Of a DNA stretch of 64,000 bases, positions 56,214 to 64,000 are shown one piece after another. The first letter of the stretch is position 1; each line of letters opens with the position of its first letter. A model generated the notes under the pieces. The model was not told the origin of the DNA and ran no database searches. It saw only the letters and a program-made list of their open reading frames with translations. The stretch is from Amphiura filiformis (Eukaryota > Echinodermata > Ophiuroidea > Amphilepidida > Amphiuridae): contig NC_092640.1 in assembly GCF_039555335.1 (NCBI RefSeq), positions 42,288,599 through 42,352,598 on the forward strand, in the 5' to 3' direction. Position numbers and translations under genes: made by a program.

Positions 56214-56308
56214 TACTGCATGAGATTCGAACCATCAATCTTCTCCACAAGTTCTCTTTATCCTCGCACTATAGTCTAATGCTCTGCTCACTGGGCCACA
56301 ACGTATCA
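56214..56308 (-). pseudogene. tRNA-like module with long variable region
   Basis: Minus strand: GTGGCCCAGTGAGCAGAGCA as box A, a long spacer, and GATGGTTCGAATCTCA as box B. It resembles a degraded tRNA or SINE head with a stretched middle. Confidence 0.5.
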
Positions 56309-56379
56309 GGTGAATGATTACCGCATTATCATGAACAAGTTTGTTCGATCTTGTTCATAATTGTATGTGTCGATAGGTT

Positions 56380-56941
56380 TCACCCTTTAACTACACGTAC
56401 CCTTAATGATCAGTGATAATATTCGGCTTTTACAGGGATGGCGCTCTCTCATTTCCATGAACTCCATAGCGCCATTAGGCGAACGTTTACGGTATTGTTT
56501 GATCTAATAACCGGTATGTCTACTAACCATATAGTCTACTAACCATTTGGTCTAATATTTCTTTAATAACCATTTGGTCTAATAACCGTTTGGTCTAATA
56601 ACCGTTAGGTCTAATATTCGTAAGGTCTAATAACCAGTTAGTCTAATACCATTTCGTCTATTTACTAATAAACTAAATGCTTGTGAGACTAAATGGTGTG
56701 TAGACCAAAAGGGTATTGGACCAAATGGCTATTAGACCAATTGGTTATAGACCAAATGAGTATTAGACTAAATAGTTGTTAGACTAAATGGTTATCGGAC
56801 CAAAATGGTTATCGGACCAAATGGTTAAAGGACCAAATGATTATTGGACGTAGTGGATATAGACCTAATGGGTTTAGACGAAATGGATGTAGACGAAATG
56901 GATATTAGACCAAATGGTATTAGATAAAATGGCAAATCCCC
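56380..56941. repeat. Right foldback arm
   Basis: An inner arm (about 56385-56500) is followed by a longer tandem zone. Repeats first read TTTGGTCTAATAACC and then, after about 56680, switch strand to GACCAAATGGTTAT. The right arm is thus itself palindromic and longer than the left. Confidence 0.8.
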
Positions 56942-57222
56942 CTTTACAACATAACTCAAGAACCACATGACCTACAAAGGTATATCTGTGATATTTGAAT
57001 AATAACACTCGTTATGAAATGATTAATGCAAATTTCGCCAAAGTTCACTACCATTCGCAAGATGATGTGAACTACCAAATCGCAACGTTTTAAAATAGTT
57101 GATAACCTTAAGATTATTCGATTTATACGGATTAACAACATTGTAAATATGCTGTCGCAGATGTTTTATTCTAAAATATTGAATAATCCCATCATCATGT
57201 TTATAATGGCACGATACTTTCT

Positions 57223-57687
57223 ATCTACCAAAAAACGTTGACAACGTAAAGAAATCAGCAAGTTTAAAAAACCCACCTCGGCTCACTTTTTGAAACTTGG
57301 TCCCATTTGTAAAAGGTACTGATTTAAACTTTATCATATTTACATCAATTTAAAACATTTCCAGAAGTGTTATGTATCTTTAATGTGCAGATGCGATATT
57401 AATTTGTAAGCTTTCTGGAACGACCTGAACGGTTATTATCTTGTTCTTGCATGATAAGCCAATATCTTTTTGTGTTTTGTTTTATAATATCATGATTAAT
57501 GATTGAATTAAACGAATAACAAGTAGGCTTGTTTGTAATCTTGTTGGAAACGCTGTATTCTGTTGAAATAAAATAAAAACACTGATTTGCTGTTGGTGTT
57601 CAAATGGGACCAAGTTTCAAAAAGTGAGCCGAGGTGGGTTTTTTAAACTTGCTGATTTCTTTACGTTGTCAACGTTTTTTGGTAGAT
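57223..57687. mobile_element. Element with perfect 87-bp terminal inverted repeats
   Basis: 57223-57309 and 57601-57687 are exact reverse complements by direct reading (start ATCTACCAAAAAACGTTGAC). The 291-bp spacer has no coding signal. No target duplication is certain. Confidence 0.85.
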
Positions 57688-58081
57688 TTCTTTTCTTTTT
57701 ATGAATGTAGCCAAGCAGCTCCAAGCTTGGAAAGTCAGGTTATGAAGTGCACCATAAAACGAATAAAACGAAAATGGATGTTTGAAGTTGCCATTCTTGA
57801 TTCATGACAATAAATAATTAAACAAAACTTTATCAGTCGTTTATTTTTAAAACTTGCTCGTCACGCGTGACTGTAATGTTCAGAGGCGTACACAATGATC
57901 AATAAACATTTTAATATACTTTAATTATTGAACAACACACACCCAATGTTGACAATGCCAGAGAGACACACATAGAGTAAATCCGATTTAGGCCTACTTC
58001 ATGTCGGAACTGGTAAATGCGCATATATTTAAGCCTATACTACGGAAGCGTCTAAATGCCCCAGATAATCGTGTTTTAATG
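57688..58081. other. Spacer before minisatellite
   Basis: Nothing was recognised apart from AAAACTTGCTCGTCACGCGTGACTGTAATG, whose parts recur near 60108. Confidence 0.4.
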
Positions 58082-59215
58082 TTGGTGGTTCTTTGTAGCC
58101 CTGCGGGGCAATCTACTTGGCTATCCGAATTTCGCGGTTTGTGGTTCTTTGCAGCCCTTCGGGGCAACCTAGTTGAATATTCCTATTAAGCGGCGGGTGT
58201 CGGCGATCTTTCGTGGTTTGTGGTTTTCATCAAGCCCTGCACTCTATCGGGAGCTAATTTATAGTTTAAGCTTGTTGAATATCCATATTTCGTGGTTTGT
58301 GGATCTTTGTAGCCCTGTGGGGCAATCTGGTTGCATATCCAAATTTCGCGGTTTGTGGTTCTTTATAGCCCTGCGGAGCAATCTAGTTGGTATCAATATT
58401 AAGCGGCAGTTGTTGTTGATCTTTCGCGGTTTGTGGTTCTTTATAATCGAATAATCGATAGGCCTGCGGGCACTCTAATTGGATATCCCAATTTCGGGGT
58501 TTGTGGCTCTTTGTAGCCCAGCGGGGCAATCGAGTTGAATATCGTGGTTTGTGGTTTTCATTTCCTCATCAAGCCCTGCCCTCTATCGGGAGCTAGTTTA
58601 TAGTCTAAGCTTGTTGGATATCCGTATTTCGTGGTTTGTGATTCTTTATAATCGATAGGCCTGCGGGCAATCTAGTCTTTCGCGGTTTGTGGTTCTTTGT
58701 AATCTTTCGTGTTTTGTGGTTTTAATTTCCCTGAATCAAGTCCTGCTCTCTATCGGGAGATAATTTGTAGTTTAAGCTTGTTGGATATCCATATTTCGTG
58801 GTTTGTGGTTCTTTGAAGCCCTTTGGGGCAATAGTTCCATATCCAAATTTCGCGGTTTGTGGTTCTTTATAGCCCTGCGGGGCAATCTACTTGGATATCA
58901 ATATTGAGCGGCAGTTGTTGGCGATCTTTCGCGGTTTGTGGTCTTAATTTGTTGGATATATCCATATAATCAATATGCCTGCGGGCAATCTGGTTGGATA
59001 TCCAAATTTCGCGGTTTGTAGTTCTTTGTAGCCCTGCGGGGCAATCTAGTTGGATACCCTATTAAGCGGCGGTTGTCGGCGATCTTTCGCGGTTTGTGAT
59101 TTTAATTCGCCTAATTAAGTCCTGCCCTTTAGCCCTGTGGGGAAATCTAGTTGGATATCAATATTCAGCGGCAGTTGGTGGCGATCTTTCGCGGTTTGTG
59201 ATTTTCATTTATAAT
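58082..59215. repeat. Complex minisatellite, higher-order
   Basis: About 16 copies of TTTCGCGGTTTGTGGTTCTT at 25-90 bp intervals. They alternate with GTAGCCCTGCGGGGCAATCT, AGTTGGATATCAATATT and AGCGGCAGTTGTTGGCGATC modules in several orders. Frames across it repeat the same peptide and are not taken as genes. Confidence 0.9.
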
Positions 59216-59508
59216 ATTTATATCAAATATAATTTCAGTCTGAGCTGTGAACAGAGCCACTGATAAATAAATAATAAATAATAAATAAATTTCGGTGTTT
59301 TAAATGACGAAGATGCCATGATAGTCAGGCATGGTGATAGCATCTGGATGGTGAAAGTAGGCCCAGGGCCTAGGCCTAAATGTGAATAAAAAATCAAACA
59401 TGTTTGTTTGATGCAAAAAATGATAATATCACAATAGCAATGGATGTTCGAAATGGTGTTATTCTTGATTTACGACAATAAATTGATTAATAAAACATTA
59501 AAAAAAAA

Positions 59509-59593
59509 GTGGTGGGAAGTTTCGAACTTGAGCAAAAATTCATAAATGGATTAGAAGTCCATGGCCTTAACCACTTCGCCACGGGGACGTCCC
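59509..59593 (-). pseudogene. tRNA-Ser-derived pseudogene or SINE head
   Basis: Minus strand: CCCGTGGCGAAGTGGTTAAG, then anticodon arm ATGGA CTTCTAA TCCAT, a long variable region, and CAAGTTCGAAACTT as T arm. The anticodon arm is that of Ser-GCT with loop base 34 changed, so the triplet is TCT. The acceptor strands do not pair. Not a working tRNA. Confidence 0.6.
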
Positions 59594-60994
59594 GTTATTA
59601 CGATGTGTGAAAGTGGAGTATTTATTAATATCAATATATGCTGTGGTCCGGAAAGAATAAAAGAATTGTGAAAAACTTGATTTTTTGGCGAATGGGGTCC
59701 AGAATTTGTATGTAGGGTATCCAGGAAAATGCCTGGGTATATTTGAAAGTGAATCTGAAAAATTAGTGCGACAGTGACAGCCATGTATGGCTGTAGCAGT
59801 GTCGAAAGATTGTGGATATCAGTATGATTAGCTATGATTTGCCACTAATTTTGGCTATGAAATACCGCGTGAAATAAAGCAAGAATGTTTGTTTATTATC
59901 AAACAATCGGATTGACTGTAACATTCGTGTAACTTTTTGAAATAAAGAATTATTAAAATATGACACTTTGGACAGTAAATACGATTTAGCATGGTTTTAG
60001 ATATATTTTGTACCCAGCGAAAAATATCATAGAACAATAGCGTTTTGTTCCGTGTAAATATAGTCTCGCGGTGCATCTGTTTATTCTTCTTTATCAGTCG
60101 TTTTTTTAAAACTTGCTGGTCAAGCTACCGCGTGACTCTAATAAATTGAAACGACAGTGTCAGAAATGAATTGTCGTAGGTCTAGGCCAGCCTCGGACAG
60201 TGTATATTTTCAAGCCTTTTTAAACCGACAAGGGCCTTGACAGTGTGAGCAACGCCCGGGGGTAGGAGTACAAAAATTTTCAAAACAATTTTTTTAACTA
60301 GTAACTACTATACCATTCACAGTAGGTCTATTACGTTAAAACAACACAATTACGTAACAACACATGATTAATCTGTTATATGGCTCTCACAATTTGCCGA
60401 CAATCACACATACCTTTGACTACATTTGCCGACAGTCACATGATTTTGCCGACAGCAATCAAATTTTGCCGACAAAATTGTGTATTGGGGTGTCACCCCC
60501 CATACCCCCTCTAGCGACGGCCCTGCCCAAGGCTCTTGCTACGCCCCTGACTGGGACTAGGGCGATAAAGGACAAGTGATCTGACTTTATACAGAAGCTA
60601 TTGGGAGATACCGACGATGATTTACAAACAGATGCTCTTGCCTATAGCTATGGATTATGGTACTTGGAGACACTTTGTAGTCGCCTGCTTCGCAGCCGAA
60701 TGTAATGAAATGAATGAATTCAAATCGGCATAAACATATACTCTGGTAGTCTAAACCACCATAAAGACAGACACTCGGAAGTAATGCATGTATCAACTAT
60801 TATGTTGTTAATACCGATAATTTAATTAATTTCCTTGTTGAACATCATAGTATTGTATTTTGATACCTAATTTGTAAATTAGGGTATACCGTTCGTGGTC
60901 GTGAAAGGAATTTGAAGAATGATAAAAAAAAATAAATAAAAAAAAATGTGGGAGCAAATTCGTGTCCATTTTGACATGAATAAATATTACCAGA
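59594..60994. other. Intergenic, short tandem block only
   Basis: TTTGCCGACA with TCACAT spacers repeats four times at about 60391-60475. CAACGCCCGG (60251) and TTTGTAGTCGCCTGCTTCGC (60675) are shared with 18.5-18.8 kb. No gene. Confidence 0.5.
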
Positions 60995-61177
60995 CAGCCC
61001 GTAACCAGGATTTATTGGGGGGGTGGGGGGGGGGGGGGGGGGGGAGGGGCTGATTTTGAAAAAGTGGATGGACCAGTTTTATTTCAAAATTTGGACCTTT
61101 TTGGACTAGGGGGGGGACTTTGAAAAAGTGGACATTTGGGGCGGCCGCCACCAGCCCTCCCCCCGGTTACGGGCCTG
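60995..61177. mobile_element. Short hAT MITE, 183 bp, perfect 8-bp TSD
   Basis: The ends CAGCCCGTAACCAGG and, inverted, CAGGCCCGTAACCGGG lie between TTACCAGA duplications (60987-60994 and 61178-61185). A long G run and two AAAGTGGA phrases make up the inside. Confidence 0.85.
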
Positions 61178-61415
61178 TTACCAGATATAGTTTGGAATAT
61201 TCGTGTGGCGTGCCTGACGAGGGGAGGGGGAGGGGAAAAACTAAAACTTTTTAGTACTCTTTAAGTACGCACACATTCGGTTAATATCTTGATTTGGATA
61301 TGAATGGTGTAAAATATCTAATTTTATCGCGAAATTAACTTAATGTGTATCACCTTTCACTTCAAATAATATGAAACTTAAACTTTTCGCAGATATCCCA
61401 GTAAAGTTGGGCCAA

Positions 61416-61811
61416 CCCAGCAAACACAATAATGTTTTCAAAACATTTTAAACATGTTATATGTTGGGTTTTGGTTTAGATAAAAACGTTTTAATAACAT
61501 TAAATGTCGGGTTATATAAAGGTCATGGAAATGTTTTAAAACATTCTTATAAAACACACTACAACAATATTTTAAAAACGTTTTCACTATGTTATTGTAA
61601 ATTTTTTATTTTTGCAAAAATGTGTTGCCAAATATTTTGTCAACACTTATATAACATGTTAGAATATTTGCAGTAGGTTATCAACAAATGTTTTTGGATG
61701 TTATGATAACGTTTTATACCATGTCCTTTATGTAACCGACATTTAAACGTTTTCTGGCAACATTTTCCAACCTTTTGCGAATGATATCGAAAACGTTTTG
61801 TGTTTGCTGGG
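61416..61811. mobile_element. CCCAGCAAAC MITE, longest copy
   Basis: The ends CCCAGCAAACACAATAATGT and, inverted, CCCAGCAAACACAAAACGTT. The inside has GTCGGGTTATATAAAGGTCA, repeated AACATTTT/AACGTTTT words and a complementary GACATTTAAACGTTTTC. Flanks joined together resemble 47205-47250, an empty-site paralogue. Confidence 0.8.
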
Positions 61812-62279
61812 AAACTAATGCTCAATGGGCGTTTTTTCTTTGCCGACTGGTAAAAAAAAATGTTCAGGTACGTTCCAAAGAAAGCTAATTAGTGCTAATT
61901 AGAGCTTAATAGGATTATGGGGCCTATATAGATAAGAATAGAATTGTGGTAAGGATTAGTGTTTTGGTAGAGACAATTAAGTAATTATGCAACGCGGTTT
62001 ACACCCATAATAATAGTATGTATGCGCTGTGAAAAGAAAGGTCAAAGGAAAAGGTCAACTACATTTTCTCTCTCTCTCTCTATTTTTTTTTGCTGAACCA
62101 TGGAATGGTATCAGCCTATTAGTGAATGTTACTAGCTTACTAACTGACTAACCATTTGGTCTGAAATGTACATATCTCAAAATACCACGAAAGTATAACC
62201 CCCGAGTGGTGTCACATGTAAGAGGAAGGAGTAAAGAATATAATAAAAAATATTTCTTAACGTCAGAGGTCATCCAAGG
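61812..62279. other. Intergenic stretch, nothing recognised
   Basis: A short TCTC run near 62067. No gene or RNA signature. Confidence 0.45.
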
Positions 62280-62667
62280 GGTCACAGGGGTCAAAAAATG
62301 TAATTTTAACTGAAAATGCTCCAATTGAGCTGAAATTTAAATGCAAAGATCCTTATGACATTCTAAACATGTTTAGAATATCTTAATATTCATTTAAGGT
62401 CATTAAGTGGTTATAAAGGGGTCAAAGGTCAACTTTTCAAAAATGCTCCAATTGAGCTGATATTTAAATGCAATGATCTTTATGACATTCTAAACATGTT
62501 TAAAATATTTTAAAATTCATTTAAGGTCATTACGGGGTCATTACGGGGTCATAATGGGGTCAAAGGTCAAGTTTTCAAAATGCTCCAATTGAGCTGAAAT
62601 TTAAATGTAATGATCCTTATGAACACAATATACTGCCGAATGGTGCGGTAACCGGCGACCGCTCTAG
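62280..62667 (+). mobile_element. Helitron-like 3' end with internal minisatellite
   Basis: Three units of about 130 bp start GCTCCAATTGAGCTGA (about 62318, 62447, 62580). After the last comes GCGGT AACCGGCG ACCGC, a small hairpin, then T and CTAG followed by T. A hairpin just before CTRR-T is the known Helitron 3' end. The 5' TC end was not located. Confidence 0.5.
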
Positions 62668-63019
62668 TTTTATGTGGTATAGACATTCACAGTTGTTATA
62701 ATTTCATGGTTTAATTCATTTGACTCGTGATTGTATTATGTGGTATCTCTAAAGAAGGTATATATAATTTTATATGTTCCAAAAATAAAGATGCAAGATG
62801 TAAGTTTTTTTATTTAGTTAAAACTATTTTAATGTTTGTATCCGGATTTTTTGTACAATAGGCATCAATCCCAAATTTATCACCAGAGCAGTTGCAAAGT
62901 ATGGAAAATGTTTTAAAACAGAAACTTTTAGGTAGATTGACTTTCAATAAGCATGATAAGTGTTACTGGTTGTACGGGAACAATCCAATATATAGTCCGA
63001 AGTGTTATTAGTTCGAATA
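62668..63019. other. Intergenic stretch, nothing recognised
   Basis: CAATAAGCATGATAAGTG near 62946 recurs near 21111. Otherwise nothing. Confidence 0.4.
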
Positions 63020-63180
63020 AGGTAGTGTTTAGGGCATTTTAGGTTAGGATTAGGGTTAAGGATAAGGTTAGGGTTAGGGTTGGCATTAGGGTTAGTGTTA
63101 GGAGTATATAGTTCAGCTAAGGGTTTTGAGTTGGTTTATGTTTTAGGGTGACGATGATGTTTAGGGTTATAGGATAGGGA
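63020..63180. repeat. Degenerate TTAGGG repeats
   Basis: About 15 TTAGGG or near-TTAGGG words, mixed with other sequence. Flanks carry TTAGTTCGAA and TTCGAACTAA words inverted, so this may be the interior of a MITE rather than a former telomere. Confidence 0.7.
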
Positions 63181-63764
63181 TTCGGATATAAGTTATGGCT
63201 ATAAGGAAATTAGAGTTTTTTTAAATTAAGTTCTTTGGTTTTAGGACTAATGACCCTTCGAACTAACGACCTGTTTCCGATTTCATTTTGTAAACTGTGT
63301 GAAAAAAACTTTTTTTTAAAGGAATTTTATGCATAAAATTATAATTCTTCCTGCGATTTCTCAAATTGTCACAATCAAAATAGTCACACACTACAGAAAG
63401 CAAACTTCTTGTTGTATTGTTTAAGTTTATTTTGTTTTTGTTTAGCCCAATTCTTGGCACGTATTATACTATAGTTGCCATGTGCGATTGTATTCCCATA
63501 AAAAGTTTAAAGGGGGAACAAAGTTGGCCTGGTCAATTCTTGGCAGAGCTTTTTGTTTTGTGTGATTTATAAGCCAATTGAGTCAAGTCAAGGTTATCCC
63601 ATATCCAGTGTTTGTACATCTCTGGACCTTGGTGTCTGGACCGAGATGCTTTTGACAGTAGCTATATGTGATGTGATCAAGCAAAATCAGTCGAAACTCG
63701 GAAATATTGATTTTGAGATATAGCTAAACAAAGGAAATATTTCTTTTTGTTTCCTATTGTTTAA
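63181..63764. other. Intergenic stretch, nothing recognised
   Basis: No RNA, coding or repeat signature except the inverted flank word of the TTAGGG block. Confidence 0.45.
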
Positions 63765-64000
63765 GGGATCTGGAATGAGCGTTTTGAGCGTTTCGACAGT
63801 ATTTTTTATGGAACATGAGAGCACCTCAGACGTATCGAATTGCATTTTGAATACGAAGCATGTCTTTCTGATATCAAATAATTTTCATTTTTTGAAAATC
63901 ACGATATAATACAAATTTTATGACAAATTAGAAAAATTTGATATTTTTCAAATTGTTGATATATAACAGTCCTCGAAGTAAATTTTATAAATCAAATGAT
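63765..64000. mobile_element. TTAA palindromic MITE, cut by window end
   Basis: Preceded by TTAA, it starts GGGATCTGGAATGAGCG and follows the reverse of the right arm of the 27.6-kb element (GAATTGCATTTTGAATACGA, AGTCCTCGAAGTAAATTTTA) to the last base. Confidence 0.85.

Larger units (their letters stand above)
53999..56941. mobile_element. TU-like foldback element, 2.94 kb, 9-bp TSD
   Basis: Each arm has an outer zone of degenerate tandem repeats around CCATTTGGTCTAATA, in inverted orientation at the two ends, and an inner zone GTAAACGTTCGCCTAATGGC mirrored at 54131 and 56495. CTTTACAAC flanks the whole. The centre has no transposase but contains several tRNA-like pieces and repeats found elsewhere. 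Foldback elements of Drosophila and TU elements of sea urchin are known for such arms; the sequence relation to TU is not shown here. Confidence 0.85.
53808..57115 (+). repeat. Dispersed repeat family G, interrupted copy
   Basis: The left part at 53816-53998 and the right part at 56942-57115 together correspond to the intact copy at 12612-12990. CTTTACAAC is present at both sides of the break, once in the intact copy. Confidence 0.85.

Noticed and set aside
58001-58454. Repeated peptide FRGLWFF suggesting a repeat protein
   Set aside because: It follows the minisatellite DNA; frames are broken often and no start or splice context is evident.
58082-59215. CRISPR-like array
   Set aside because: Repeats and intervals vary in length, the modules are shuffled and the context is eukaryotic.
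1-64000. LTR, retroviral or Polinton fossils
   Set aside because: No long terminal direct repeats, primer-binding site, or gag, pol, integrase or capsid similarity was recognised.

Overview
The window looks like gene-poor, transposon-dense intergenic DNA from an animal nuclear genome. The dense MITE and foldback content, tRNA-headed SINEs, CR1-like LINE pieces and a sea-urchin TU-like element suggest a marine invertebrate deuterostome (echinoderm or hemichordate). That placement is inference. I found no convincing host protein-coding gene: long open frames are absent, and the longer short frames are either simple-sequence translations or LINE remnants.

The only host genes I can support are tRNA genes. 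Eight full-length tRNA-Leu genes (five anticodon AAG, three TAG) and one 3' half lie between 19.9 and 38.2 kb, seven on the plus strand and one on the minus strand. The plus-strand copies sit in related repeat units. The units share a 5' flank, a 3' flank and an internal non-autonomous hAT element, and later transposons enlarged them. Sibling units act as empty-site references for several of those insertions.

Layout: 0-11 kb holds small inverted-repeat elements (Harbinger-like, TA-target and palindromic MITEs) and tandem repeats. 11.4-14.8 kb holds a microsatellite, a CR1-like LINE with an inverted 5' segment and a hAT-like element carrying an AAAAG array. 15-19 kb is sparse. 19.4-38.2 kb is the tRNA-Leu domain, interrupted at 21.3-25.9 kb by a 2.19-kb hAT-type element with a perfect 8-bp target duplication and a large inverted duplication containing a SINE. 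39.7-52.7 kb holds nested inverted-repeat elements: two copies of a CCCGGGGGGGCACT family with perfect 8-bp duplications, and a mariner-type element inside another TA element. 53.8-57.1 kb holds the most striking object, a 2.94-kb foldback element whose arms are short tandem repeats. It is inserted in a dispersed repeat with a 9-bp target duplication, and it contains several tRNA-like modules. 57.2-59.2 kb has a perfect 87-bp inverted repeat pair and a complex minisatellite. 60-64 kb holds a short hAT MITE, a Helitron-like 3' end, degenerate TTAGGG repeats and a TTAA palindrome cut by the window edge.

I saw no recognisable LTR, retroviral or Polinton sequence. All mobile-element boundaries were read by eye from terminal repeats and target duplications. 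No alignments or searches were run.
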